Below are positions 23,621-35,684 of a stretch of 64,000 nucleotides of DNA, in pieces (the stretch's first letter is position 1; the number at the start of each line of letters is the position of its first letter). The stretch is taken from positions 310,001 through 374,000 of the forward strand of contig JAFBJZ010000886.1 of assembly GCA_016785225.1 (NCBI GenBank). The letters run 5' to 3'. The translations under genes were made by a program, and so were the position numbers. Source of the DNA: Psettodes erumei. Its lineage: Eukaryota; Chordata; Actinopteri; Pleuronectiformes; Psettodidae. Under the pieces are notes generated by a model. It was not told where the DNA came from, ran no database searches, and saw only the letters and a program-made list of their open reading frames with translations.

Positions 23621-25005
23621 CCTGAAGATGGCTAATCACCAGGGGTGGACCAGCCACTGGGAGGTTCAGGAAGATACAAGATAAAAGAGTTTTTATTTTT
23701 CATTTTATGATATTGCTAACTGTATGCTGCGTGTCTGTGGCATGTATCGGCCGATTTGGACCGATCCCCGTTTGTTGAAATCTGATTTGTGCGACAGTGC
23801 TGATCTGAAGGAGCTGGAGAGGATTTGTCACGACAAATGAAATAAACTGTCCAAAAGCAGACATTCAAAGCTGGTCGACTTGATTTGAAGCCGATGCACT
23901 GATGACCAAGTGAACAGTCTTGGACAGCATCATGTCAGTCAGACACAAAGCAGTCTGGAATACATTCGAAAGACATCGGTGTGTGTGTGCAGACACTGCA
24001 TACAGTATCATAATCCCTCTTGCTGATGATATAGCCACATCTCAAATATGTTTCCAGCCTCTTTCCTAGACTCCGGTAATGGTGGTCTCATCCTTTACAC
24101 ACAATATTATACAGTATTAGATGTGGATAACCTTGTCTTATATTGTAATTGTACACAAGAGAATGATTCGGCTTCTCCTTTGCCGTTACCCTTGACTGTT
24201 TCATTCAGCTTGCTTGGACATAATCAAAGCAATCTCTAAATGCATCCCAGATCCTCATCTTTTGAAGTGAGTCTCACATCAAATCATATCGGGCCCATTG
24301 TTTATGTACAGTAAACTGAACTGCTGTTAATCTGATGTTTGTGTCTATGTGTTGGCCGAAACAGTTCAGAGTTCCTCTCTTGGGGTTCCGGCCTCTAACC
24401 ATCTGCTCAGGCCTTCTGGAGGAAGCATTTTGTGTTCACTGCGTGACACTGGTTTTTATTTCATGCTGCACTATTTACGACAGCAATGTTATTACCTGAT
24501 TGGAGGTTGAATGCCCACTATACAACACTAGACTAGAGAGCCGTGTAGGAGAGCCACAGCAGACATCTTGAATTTGAAAGCTGTTTGCTGAATAGGTTCT
24601 GACAGTCAACTGTTGGTATGAATCTTTCCCAGACATTCATTGCACATTTCAGTACAAGTTGCTGTTCTGTATGAATCACTGTGCTCCTTCAGCACCTTCA
24701 CTATCCGTAAGGTGTCAAAAAGAACTACATCCACTTGTTTACCACCCAATGTTTTCATTCCTCTGTCTTGTTAAACCCTTTCAGCTACAATAACTAGATC
24801 AGATCGCTGTGTACGAGAGGGGGGGCGTTCGCGGTCCATCCAGCAAATGGAAGTATGTTGAATTGTTGATGATACAGCGATCCACAAGCTTGTCCCCTGG
24901 ATGTTTTTATGGAAAGTAGGACAGTGGTTGGAACAGGCATCTCTGTGACTCAAACCTAAAGTCTCACCCTTCCCTCCCACCTCTCTCTCCCTGTCTCTCT
25001 TACAG

Positions 25006-25059
25006 GCCAGCCCTGCCCCAATAATCGTCAACACAGACACCCTGGAGTCAGTTCCTTAT
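25006..25059 (+). CDS. dlg2: dlg2 exon: first common exon (ASPAPIIV)
   Basis: Eighteen codons, ASPAPIIVNTDTLESVPY, residues 142-159 of the gamma form. Acceptor ctctcttacag and donor gtgagt; phase 0 on both sides. This is the segment to which the alternative N-termini are joined in mammalian DLG2, so it marks the start of the shared body. It is a short flexible linker before PDZ1 with no domain of its own. Its phase-0 entry is what makes both upstream candidate exons (9764, 18435) compatible. Confidence 0.93.
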
Positions 25060-26093
25060 GTGAGTTGGATACTTTGTGGTTTTTTTAAAAACACACCTAT
25101 TAGTCTTTTTTCAGTAGATCAATACCTTCAGCACAGCACTCTTGAGTAATCAGCATTTTTTAAAAAAAGGATCAGTGTCTCAGAGTTTTAGGTGAAGTCG
25201 CATCATGTTAGTCTTAGTTTGTAGTCTCAGTGCATTTTGATTGTGTCGATTGTAAAACAAATGAGGTCACAGTGCTGAATTATTGATGTTCATCATGAAT
25301 AAAAGACCAGTGCGAGATTTTTCAGAAAGATCTCCAGCAGTTTTCACAATATTTTACATGAATACAAATAAATTAAACTTTGGTGCAATGCAGAAGCTGA
25401 ATGGATAACAAAGACTTCCCAAGGGGTGGTGTTGTTTTCACGATTAAATGATGATATTTTCATTATGCTGTTAAAAATACTTTTCCTATTTGTGGAAAAA
25501 ATGAGGTCAGCAGAGTGTAGCTATCATTTTCCTGCCAGACATCACTTTCATTTCAGTCACAACTTAGTTTTATCATATGGTAACATCAACTAAATTGTTT
25601 GACTCTTTATGCTGCTATGCACTGGTCTTGTTACACTGCTGTTGCCAATTTATTCTTGCTTCCATCCGCAGTCTGATAATAATATCTGATGCTACCCCAA
25701 AAATGTTGCTCAATCGGGAATACACAGCAGCATCTCATATGCTTATGTGCTGCTACTGTATGAATGCATAATGACGGAAGCGCTCGCTGGAAATTAATCA
25801 TCTCAGTGAGACCCTGTAGAAGACTCGTCTTCAGCTAACCACCATGTTGCAAAAATAACTGATGTTAATTAGCTATCACCTTAAATTGCTTCCCTTGTGA
25901 TGGGGCCTCTTTAAAGTGGCCCTGAACAACACCTGTCACCTCAGATTGAACACAAAACACAGCGTTGGCCTTTCTGTGTTTTCTATGAATAAAATTCCAT
26001 ATCATTATTCAGCAGCACAGCATTCATTTTCATTTTAAAGCAGTGTTTGAAGGCCAAAACAAATGGAGTGAATGTATTTGTTTGTTTCCTCAG
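25060..26093 (+). other. dlg2: dlg2 intron
   Basis: GT 25060 to AG 26093. No further feature; searched for a delta-type start exon without success. Confidence 0.85.
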
Positions 26094-26144
26094 GTCAATG
26101 GCACAGAAATTGAATATGAGTTTGAGGAAATCACTCTAGAGCGG
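26094..26144 (+). CDS. dlg2: dlg2 exon: linker into PDZ1 (VNGTEIEYEF)
   Basis: Seventeen codons, VNGTEIEYEFEEITLER, residues 160-176. Acceptor tttcctcag, donor gtgagt, phase 0 to 0. It gives the acidic lead-in and the first beta strand (EEITLER) of PDZ1. In mammals a short N-terminal form (delta) joins at this point; I saw no equivalent start exon nearby. Confidence 0.95.
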
Positions 26145-28046
26145 GTGAGTATCTCAGCCTCCAGGGCTGTTGTTAACCTCAGAGTATCTATGAGAGCATA
26201 CTGGGCACTGTGGTGGACTGAAACGGTCTCCTGAAGGCTTTTAAACCCACTCCAAAGTGCTGAGCTCAGAAAGGATCTGTAACCTTGTATACATCATACG
26301 CTATTGTCTAACATGGAAACTGAAGGACTGTAATTCTCCTGGTATGAATTGTGTGAAACCAGTTCATATACTCAGACTAGCTTTGAGCTCACTTTTTCCA
26401 CACCATGCTATCAATGCAATGACAAGACTGAAACTGGAATTCAACTACTACTACTTCACTAGTGTCAGCACTGCATGTCTCCTGATCTGTTAATTAGCTT
26501 ATTCTTGGTCAGAACTGATTGTGACAACTGGGTTTAAGATGGCTCATACATAGCTTTAAATTCTCTTTTGCAGCTTCACATCTGACTTTGGTTTGAAGGT
26601 GATGTGACTTGAAATTGTATTGATTCTGATTTCTTTTATAAGGGCAGACATGAAACATTTTTGTCCCTCATAATAATATGGAAATGATTTGTGGGCTAAA
26701 GACAATGTGACACAGTCGACATGAGCTTGTCAATGAATCTTCAAGTCACTGAGATGGAACTAGTGGCTAAGCCAACCAACTAACCAACCGGCCACCATAA
26801 AGCCTGCACTGGATCCAATACAGACAGTAGTCAGCCTCCATCCATATTCCAGGACCTCCATGCTTCTCCTCAGCTGATGGGCAGGAGCACAGACAGACCC
26901 GGGCCTGCTTTGCACAAGTCACAAGTCACCCTGCAGCTTTAGTAAGCAAGAGAAGCCGCCGCTCCCATCAGCTAACAACTCCATCAGAGCCCCACTCTCA
27001 TTTTGTGATTGGGCGTCCAGGGGATGTTATTTGCAGAGCTTAAACTCATAAACACAATATTTCACGGTAAAGTCGTGACAATAAAGATCAAGGTTAGCTC
27101 AGGACAGGGGTTGTGACTGCGGCTCATAGTAACAGCCAAGGCCATTTTCTTAATGGCAGGCTGAGGACCACTTCATAATCGCACTGAGAGCTGTGACACT
27201 AGAAAGTCAGACCATTAAATCACCCATCAGCATTTGATTAACTTTTAAAGAAATTGTTGCTTGTGCTTTTCAGCAGAATTAAAGGTCAGCACTGAGGAAA
27301 GCAATGTCTTCTAACTGCCTACTTCAAATGCATTTTGCAGTCATTTGCACAATGCCTAAATAGTGCACATAATTTATTTTATCATGTGTATCAGTAATTC
27401 CTGAGCAGTCGTCACTCTTCGGTTACAAGGTAACACATGGAGAAATTGTGGAGTCAGTCAGCTGAAATGAATTTGTTAAAATTCAGAAAACAAATTCATC
27501 CACATCTTCAGTATACTGCAGCTGTGCACAATAATTAGCCAACTAAAAGCTGCTGCTACTCCATCAGCTGGAACACCTGTATGCCACCTGTAAGTGAACA
27601 CTGCTGTAGCTACTAAGTGAGAAATCACATCAGACAGCTTCTAGGGATGGTTAACTGGTGGAAACATCCAGCATCTGCCACAGCAAATGAGGATAATACA
27701 CACTTGACCAAAGACAAAAGCCTAAACCATGGCAATTCCAGGACTGTATGAAAATGACTTTAACATTATTGTGTTTAGTATCACTTAAAATGAATACAGT
27801 TGTACATACAGTGTACAATACAGTGTACTTGTTGATGATTTGAGCACATAGTGAAGTGGCATACATGGCATACTTTCATGTTCTCAGCAGGGAAATTGTA
27901 TTCTCTGTTAACTAAACCCACAGTTGGACTGTCTCTATAATAAGATACGAGACGGAGCCCTGCTGAAGACTGTCGTCGTCACTGGCACACAACATACAGA
28001 ATAAGTTCTGCCTGCATGGGTGCTTTTGTCACTGTCTGCTTTGCAG
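26145..28046 (+). other. dlg2: dlg2 intron
   Basis: GT 26145 to AG 28046. Nothing else recognised. Confidence 0.85.
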
Positions 28047-28171
28047 GGTAACTCAGGGCTGGGCTTTAGCATCGCCGGAGGGACAGATAACCCACACATC
28101 GGTGATGACCCTGGGATCTTCATCACCAAGATCATCCCTGGAGGTGCCGCAGCAGAGGATGGGCGCCTGAG
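28047..28171 (+). CDS. dlg2: dlg2 exon: PDZ1 first half
   Basis: Starts GNSGLGFSIAGG with the PDZ carboxylate-binding GLGF loop at residues 180-183, then the DLG-type insert TDNPHIGDDPGIFITKI and GGAAAEDGRLR. Acceptor gctttgcag, donor gtcagt. Enters phase 0 and leaves phase 2, splitting the Arg codon (AG|A) completed at 31918. PDZ1 binds C-terminal tails of NMDA receptor GluN2 subunits and Shaker-type K+ channels in the family. Confidence 0.97.
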
Positions 28172-31100
28172 GTCAGTCATTTTACAGTTCCCCTACACTA
28201 AAGCCCTGGAAAAAATACCCTCATGTTTCATAACATTCACATCATCATGCAACAATGTCTTTTTCATTTTTGTGAATGTTACACTATATTAAGGACTAAA
28301 AGCTATTGCCTGTCCAGCACTGTTGCCAGGGCCAGGGCATTTACTTTGCTTGCTGAAAGTAACAGGTCTTTATTTCTATTTCCCTCTGTTTGTTGAGTAT
28401 AATTGGTCATATTTTAGTAGGATGCCTTGTTTTGATCCACTCCTGTTTGCCCTGTTGAATTTACTGCATTACATTGTTAAAAAAAAAATAAAATAAAAGC
28501 TACCATTACCATGCTACCATTTGACTGGACAAAATCCCAAAATTTCTTAATTGGACTTTCATTGCAAGACATTGTGTGATGTACACCTACAGTGACTACA
28601 ATTGGACAATAACCCTTTGACTGAGTAATCCAGAACAACAGTGTTGAAAATAAAATGATTATATTGTTGAATTATTGAATTAAAGGAGAAATAGGGCCAG
28701 TAAAAATGGCATTTTACTTGATGTTAAAGAAAAAGCCAAAGAGCTAACATTATGTTATGTTTATGCAATTGAAGCTGGTTTTTCGTTAGGAGAGTCATTT
28801 GCAAACGAGTCATTCAAAAGAACAAATCTTTTGCTTGAACAAACTGAGCTGAATCACATCCTGAATTGATCTGTTCAGTTCTCAGTGCAGCTGAGCTCAG
28901 CTGATTAACTGATTCATTCGCGGGGATGCACTCGCTTCATGAGTGATGTTCAGTAATTCATTCACTGGACTCATTACACAGTTGAACATAATCCCTGGGT
29001 GATAGGCAGCAGCTCCAACTACCAGAATGAGGCCCAGCAAGATCAGGAGTATTGCTTAACTGTAGATCACTACAACAGCCTTAAAAGTAATTTAAAAAAC
29101 ACCATTAATCTCTGACAGTCTGCCAGGAAACATTTAAAATCAGGAATTAAAGATGGAGTTTGTCAAAGCAACAACACTTCTGGTTCCAAAAGCAGAGGAT
29201 CATGAGGAACATACACTGTTTAGCCTTGTTACAGTTCAGTGAATGGGACTCTGGTCAAACGCTTCACAATTCAGTGAACAAATCCTTTGACTGGATCTTT
29301 TTAATGAACTAGTTTTAATGATTCTAGTGATTCTAGTGATGACACTCAAAAGAACCACTTTTAGCATTGCTAATTAGCTCTTATTTTCATAACAGGCTTC
29401 TGAGTATCACTGAAGAATGAATGGTACATCCATTACAGGAGAACCTCACCAATCATGCAACAACAGGGTCACTGCTGATACCTAATTTGTTAACAGCAAT
29501 GAAAATGTGGAAACACTGTGGGTAAACAGGTAGAGCACAATTGGACCAGTGACTGATAAGAGAGGCACAAGTAATATATGACTTCTGTCCATGAAGCTAC
29601 TGCCTCAGTGTATGCTTGGAGGGTTGCCAACACTCCTACCTCATGTGCTACAATCACGTTGATCAATATTCAGCCAATCATGTTAGCCTTTAATTGAGAA
29701 AAGCCTTTATTTAAAAAAAAAAAAAACCTTTCAAGTTCTGTGAAAAGTTGGCAAGTTACAATTAGAGAACAGATGCTGGAGGGGAGTGTAATATATGCAC
29801 AACATCAACTCAAGCAGATCACAGAAGAAATGGGCAGGGCATAAATCACACTTAACCTAATAGATGGTCACCTACTCCAAGGTGGGCAGTGAGACTAATG
29901 CATTATGGATGGGGAGGGGCGGTGATGGGGATTTGGTTTTCTCTAAGATTATAGAAGCCAGACACACTTCCTATCACAACTGTGGGACACTGTAGCAGAG
30001 CACTAAGCATACTTAATGCACCGGCTCTCCTCAGGGGGCTGCTCGAAGCATTTCAAGTGTTTCTCAGAGGTTAGAGCATGTTGTCAGGACTGAACCCAGT
30101 GTAACCCCATCCTTTTATCTCTGAAAGCTTTTCCATGAACCTTTATGAGACACATTCTGAATATGTGTTTACATTTATCTTTGCCCATTTCCTCACTTTG
30201 TAGAGTTTTTATTATTACAGTTTTTTGTTCATTGAGTGGAAGGCAGAGCGAGTCCTCCACTAATGGGAAGGTGGGTGGTTCCACTGCTGTCTCCTCCAGT
30301 CTGCATGTTTAAAGTGTCCTTGGACAAGACACTGAAGCCCAAGTTGCCCCCAATGTGTCATTGACGTATGAATGTGTGGCTTGTAGTGTAGTGCTTTGAG
30401 TGGTTGATAAGACTAATAAGGTTAATTAAACATTCATTACAAAATGGTACTGTATACTATGTTCATGCATCTATTTTAAATTATGAAATTCTCATTTATA
30501 AGCCACAGTTGCTGGTAGCAGGACAGACAGGCAGAATCCAGCCTCCAAATGTAGACTCAGGATGCCAAATGTAGAAACAGGATGCTGTTTAATAAACAGG
30601 CAAACAAGCAGAAACAGGTAACAAAACTCAAGAATTAGAAACAGAGAAAACTCAACAGAACAAAACTAGAAGAACTGCCAAAGAGCTGGTGATGATGGCA
30701 GGTCTAAATAGTGACTGGGGTGATGTGGAACCTGGGAACAGGTGTATCAGAGTGAGGGTAAGCTCAGATGAGCAGATGGATATGGGGACAGGAAGAAAGT
30801 GGGGGTGGCTGGAGGAAGAATGGGAGAGGTGCAGAAATGAAAAGGAGGAAAGGGGCTGAAGGAAAGGGAAACAATTGATCCTTACTATTTTTGAAAAATA
30901 CTATGAAATCTATTCGCCCGCTTGAATGTTTTACCCTTTTATTGCTCTTACAGATGGAATCATAGTCAATATAATTCGGCTTTTTTAAAAAGCAAAACAA
31001 ACAAAAAACTCTTTAATGTCAAATTTAAAACATATTTCGACAAAGTATTGTCAATCACTTAAAATATATAATGTAAAATAAGTGATATTTTTAAGTGTAT

Positions 31101-31917
31101 AAATATTTGCTTCTTAACTCTTTATATAGATAGAAGTCTAATACAGAGCTAATTGGTGCTAATAGTTTCACAATCAATGCAATGTCTATATCAGTATATA
31201 TATATATCGATATCTATTGATCAATCTATCTATAAATAGAAAGATATAGATATATATATTTTCTTTTCTCTTCTCTTCTTCTCCTCTCTCTTCTTTTTCT
31301 CTTTACTTACCAATGTTGGAAGGAACCGTGTGTGCGTACTGGGTCCCAGCTGGTCTCTATGAGCACCCCAGGAGAGTTGTGTCCTTCTATGCAAGGACAT
31401 GGATGTTTTGGTTGACACCTTAGGGGAATTCAAACTGAGCTGACTCGGATTTCAACACATTCATGCACTCACACACATGCACACACCTGCGCACATTCTA
31501 ACCTACTTTGTCTCTCTGCCAAACATCCCAGACATACAGTACATTCACATAAGTGATCTAATAGGCACAGTGTTGCCTGAGATCTAAAACCTCTGGGTCA
31601 CCATCATCTACTGCCAACATGCATTCTCAGTCACATCTGTGATCAGATATGTGTGTGTCTACAGGGAGGTGCAAAATAAAACTAAACAAGATAGTATTTA
31701 TTCACCAAAGTTATCACTTACTGAGTTTGTTTTGTGTTGAGATACGTGTTTCTCGGTTGCTTTTTGCATTAATACGATTAAACGATTGTTTTTCTTTCTT
31801 TGACTGTTTTTTCTCCACAGTCGAATAGTCATTGGGGTGGGGTGAAGTGTGGTGCAGTGCTGCCTCGCTCTCAATTATTACTGATCACTATCATCTATAT
31901 CATCTATCTTTTCCCAG
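28172..31917 (+). other. dlg2: dlg2 intron with repeats
   Basis: GT 28172 to AG 31917. About 28785-29365 has GAGTCATTCAAAAGAAC-like and inverted ends suggestive of a decayed DNA transposon (uncertain). 30308-30425 is a repeat tail; 31195-31310 is AT then CT simple sequence. Confidence 0.75.
30308..30425 (+). repeat. fish interspersed repeat tail
   Basis: GTGTCCTTGGACAAGACACT, then GTAGTGCTTTGAGTGGTTGA and TAAGACTAATAAGG: the widespread fish 'AGTGTCCTTGGGCAAGACAC...GCTTTGAGTGG' repeat end. Class not certain. Confidence 0.6.
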
Positions 31918-32087
31918 AGTTAACGACTGCATCCTGCGGGTGAACGACGCTGACGTGTCTGAAGTTTCTCACAGCAAGGCAGTAGAGGCCCTGAAGGTTG
32001 CGGGCTCTATCGTACGACTGTACGTGCGGCGTCGCAGGCCAATGCTGGAGACTATCATTGAAATCAAACTCATCAAAGGACCAAAAG
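31918..32087 (+). CDS. dlg2: dlg2 exon: PDZ1 second half and PDZ1-2 linker
   Basis: Residues 218-274: VNDCILRVNDADVSEVSHSK, then the alpha-B helix, the strand GSIVRLYVRRRR and ETIIEIKLIKGPK leading into PDZ2. His236 is the alpha-B1 histidine that selects class I ligands (S/T-x-hydrophobic). Acceptor cttttcccag, donor gtagac. Enters phase 2 and leaves phase 1. The short PDZ1-PDZ2 linker is kept, as expected for the rigid tandem of the family. Confidence 0.97.
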
Positions 32088-32577
32088 GTAGACTCAGCTG
32101 ATCATGTCATGTTTCAAAACAAAATATGTCATTGTCACTGCTGCAGGTTTTTACATGTATTTTTACTAAAACTTTAGCTGGACTGAATGCAGACAGAATG
32201 GATCAATATAAGAATGTAGTGGCACATAATTATGCAGACAGCTGATGCAGATTAAAAAGTGTGTCACAGGTGTGTCAGTTATTTGTGTGGAAGCTAAACT
32301 TTTATCAGGAAAGTTTATCAGGAAACTGACCACCAAAAAAACAAACAACCTCTAAATGCAGCTTGGTCTATTGAGGATTAACATTTACAACTTCTTCACG
32401 TAATTAAAATATGTAATTATCAAAAAAAATAATAATTTTGTTCCATATACTGTATAACGAAATGCAAGTCATCATATCATGGTCTTATGTATTGTCTTAT
32501 GCCTAACATCTGTCAGACACATAAGACAGAAAACTAACCAACTGCTTTCATACACACATACACATGCACACACACAG
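32088..32577 (+). other. dlg2: dlg2 intron
   Basis: GT 32088 to AG 32577. A CA-rich run replaces most of the pyrimidine tract before the acceptor. Confidence 0.9.
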
Positions 32578-32714
32578 GGCTTGGCTTCAGTATTGCAGGT
32601 GGAGTTGGAAACCAACACATCCCTGGTGACAACAGCATATATGTCACCAAAATCATTGATGGTGGGGCAGCACAGAAGGACGGCCGGCTACAAGTTGGAG
32701 ACAGGTTGTTAATG
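32578..32714 (+). CDS. dlg2: dlg2 exon: PDZ2 first half
   Basis: Completes Gly275 and runs GLGFSIAGGVGNQHIPGDNS, IYVTKIIDGGAAQKDGRLQ and VGDRLLM (residues 275-320). The GLGF loop is at 275-278. The acceptor follows a CA-rich run (cacacacag) instead of a strong pyrimidine tract; donor gtgagt. Phase 1 in, 0 out. Near-identical to mammalian DLG2 as I recall it. Confidence 0.97.
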
Positions 32715-34467
32715 GTGAGTACCAGCTGTGCTAGCAGTGTCACAAAAAAACACAAAAAAGTCTCATGTTTAGGCTTTACAAGAAGATCTTTGATTTGAAT
32801 ACACATACAGTATACTGTTTCCAATTCTGCTGCTGATTACACCTCTGATCTGCGTTCGGTTGAGCTATGATAAGAATGACATGATGTCTCTATGGGCTAT
32901 TAAGAATGTTAATGATGTAAGTTTCCTGGGTTTAAGAGGTGTGGAAAAAAAACAGATTACATGAATGAGGTGGATCACTCAGACAGGCGTGAAAACACAG
33001 ATGTGACTATGGTTGTGTGGGAGTTTTAGTTAACTTGTTTTCAGGGTAAACTTTGGATTATTGACTGTCAAAAATGGCCAAAACATTGAGTAACTACTGC
33101 AGAAAAATTAGAAATCTCATTCCAGTTCAACTTTCCTGTCGTATGTGCTGTATGTTGTCACTGTATATTTCAGGAACATGACAAATGAGGACTAAGATCT
33201 TTTTAAAGTTCTATAAGAATGATCAAGAAGGCAATCGTGACCAAAATGGTGGCAGAGGACAAAGAAATAGAAAAGAAACACAACCACCACAAGGACACTA
33301 CTAAAAGCTTTGTATGAAGACTGTGATATTTTAAGTGTCATCACTATGTGGGACATCACACTGGCACTTTTCACTTTTTTCACAATTCTGGGGGTTTCCT
33401 GTAATAACAAAATCTGTTCAGTTTAAGTAAAATAACCTCTCACGGCAACATGTTTCTAGTATAACACTTTCCTGACAAATGATACCAATGCAACTGTGAA
33501 TCTACTCAGTAAACTGAGGATATCAAACTCTTTCATGATAGCCTTTTATTTGACTTTAGTTATTAACCTGTATAGCATTTGTTTCCTGTTAATACAATGG
33601 TCACTGTTGTTCACACTGATATCCAAGTCCCTAATGGTGATTCCATGAGTCAAGTTACACCACCATGTATATTACATTAAGTGCAGTGAATTAAGCAGAC
33701 AGTGTGTTGCCAGCTAAAAAATGTTCTTAAATCAGGGCTTCTCAAAGTCAGGATCAGACTGGATGGCAAGTCAATTCAATCCAGCCCACAGTAGTAAGAA
33801 TGCAATAATATAATGATGGCAATGAAATGAGGTGTGGTGTACTTTTAAAAAAAGTTTTATTTTATTCAGCAAATTGATAGTTTTATAGAATGTAGCAGTC
33901 ATTTTGGAAATTGTTTCAGTAATCCTGGCCCAAACATGATTCTTTCCGTGTGTGACATTGTTGTCTTGGTGTGATGTGTGTTGCTTTAAAGTTACAATTG
34001 CTTCGGTTTTAACAACTGATTGCAGTCAAATAGCGTCTGTTTTTCCACTGGGCCGTGCCGAGCTGTAGTTTCTGTCAGACAGCCTTAAACTTATGTTGCC
34101 TGTAAGTTAAGAGCATTTACGATTTACCAATCATTCCAAACCTTTGATGCAGAGTAGAAATTAGATTTGGATCTTTGAATGTTAAATTTGAGATTCCCGG
34201 TCTTTAATTGAGTGATTAAATGACTCTGTGGCAAATACTTTAAAAGCAACAAAGCAGAAAACTGTTGGCAGAATACTTTGACAGCAAAGCTTTCTCTAAA
34301 GGAGGGCGTCCCTCTTGCTTAAACCGTGCTTAATTTAATTACCTTCCCACTGTTGTGTCGTCACCCGAAGACCATCTGTCAGGGAGCACTCGACACTAGA
34401 TCTGAGCTGAGCAGGAAGGAAACACAAGGCAGCCTCTGAAGTTACTGACTGTTCACTGTCCGAACAG
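32715..34467 (+). other. dlg2: dlg2 intron
   Basis: GT 32715 to AG 34467. No other feature supported. Confidence 0.88.
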
Positions 34468-34612
34468 GTGAACAACTACAGTCTGGAGGAAGTGTCTCAT
34501 GAAGAGGCCGTGGCCATTCTGAAGAACACATTGGATGTGGTCTACCTGAAGGTGGGGAAACCCACCAATGTCTACCTATCAGATCCCTATGGGCCTCCTG
34601 ACATCACACACC
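34468..34612 (+). CDS. dlg2: dlg2 exon: PDZ2 second half
   Basis: Residues 321-368: VNNYSLEEVSHEEAVAILKN, VVYLKVGKPTNVYL and DPYGPPDITH. His331 is the alpha-B1 histidine of PDZ2. Acceptor tccgaacag, donor gtaagt. Phase 0 in, 1 out, leaving a C that makes the next codon Pro (CCT), whereas I recall Ser at this place in mammalian DLG2. Confidence 0.97.
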
Positions 34613-35542
34613 GTAAGTCACCGCCACTTGTTTTCAGTTGATTTGTGTGCACCGAAGCTGTCGTGGGAATGTGAATCAGATTCTCTTTCACAAATACACA
34701 AAACCTTTAAAGGTTAAACCTGCATGAATCAATGTTTGGCACACAGGACTGACTGACAATCACCTCATAAAGTTGGAATGGTGCACATGTTAGCAAACTA
34801 TTGCCTCTCTGTATGTAGAGCAGACAGAGCAATATTAGCATGAATTTCTAGCCCAATTATGGATATAATAATATAATAATATTCACTCCCCCTTTAGCTC
34901 TGATTGGTCTTTAGCTGCTATATACTTTCTTTATCTGTTAGTCGCTAACAAGTGTACTGTGGACTTATCGACAGCTGCCTGCCTTGTTGCTAAAGAATGG
35001 GTTAACAAGAGCGCTAAACTTAACAGTACAGTAAATGTGCTGTTAAATCAATACAATGAGCTAAACATGCAAAAAGCACCATGAACTGCAGAATCCGATG
35101 ATTATATATTTACAACACTCTTCAATTTACTTGGGCTTTTTCAAGTTTATTGTGAACATTGTCAATATTATTCCATCTATCTCAAAACTTAAACTAAAAT
35201 TTTGAGTGGAAAAAGAGTTTATTGCATTTTATCTATATAACTCAGTTAAGAAATCCCTTTGAACAGATGCTGTACAACAAGACTTGTACTTGCAGATTGT
35301 ATTTTATATTGTCAGAGAGATTCTTTGTGATTATTGTATATTTTATATCATATATTTTTATTCCAGAGAAACTTAAATGTGTATAAATAAATATCTAAAT
35401 TATTACCTCAGATTCTGATCCCGAATCACTGTATTGTACTGTAGAATTGAAACCTAAAATTGGAAACGCAAAGCGTGCAGGAATACTGTGTCAGCTGGTT
35501 TATCAGTTTTAATCTGTTTTTTTCCTCACTTTTCCTCCATAG
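34613..35542 (+). other. dlg2: dlg2 intron
   Basis: GT 34613 to AG 35542. AT-rich; nothing else. Confidence 0.88.
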
Positions 35543-35684
35543 CTTTCTCTCCAGCCATGGAAAATCATATCTCTTCCCCTATCAACAGTGGCACTCTGGA
35601 GTACAAGTCCGGTCTGCCCCCCATCTCCCCCGGGAGTTATTCCCCCCTCCCTAAGCACTTACTGGGGGAAGAGGATATAAACAG
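35543..35684 (+). CDS. dlg2: dlg2 exon: PDZ2-PDZ3 linker part 1
   Basis: Residues 369-415: PFSPAMENHISSPINSG, TLEYKSGLPPISPGSYSP and LPKHLLGEEDIN. Pro/Ser-rich and disordered, typical of the linker between PDZ2 and PDZ3. Acceptor tttcctccatag, donor gttgga (weak). Phase 1 in, 2 out, splitting Arg (AG|G). A second AG inside the exon (ctctccag, 35553) would also keep phase and drop four codons, a possible minor variant. Confidence 0.94.

Larger units (their letters stand above)
18858..25005 (+). other. dlg2: dlg2 intron (gamma exon to first common exon)
   Basis: GT at 18858, AG at 25004-25005. It contains a fish-type repeat tail at 19016-19075, a G-run at 19545-19567, a (CTGC)n run at about 20034-20055, hairpins at 21726 and 23561 and a repeat copy at 23430-23620. 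Nothing else recognised. Confidence 0.8.

Noticed and set aside
25060..26093. Delta-type dlg2 first exon (NYQLLWDT-like)
   Set aside because: No matching codons seen before the VNGTEIEYEF exon.
28785..29365. Segment with GAGTCATTCAAAAGAAC-like motifs, possible hAT-type element
   Set aside because: Ends and target-site duplication could not be fixed, so it is mentioned only in the intron note.
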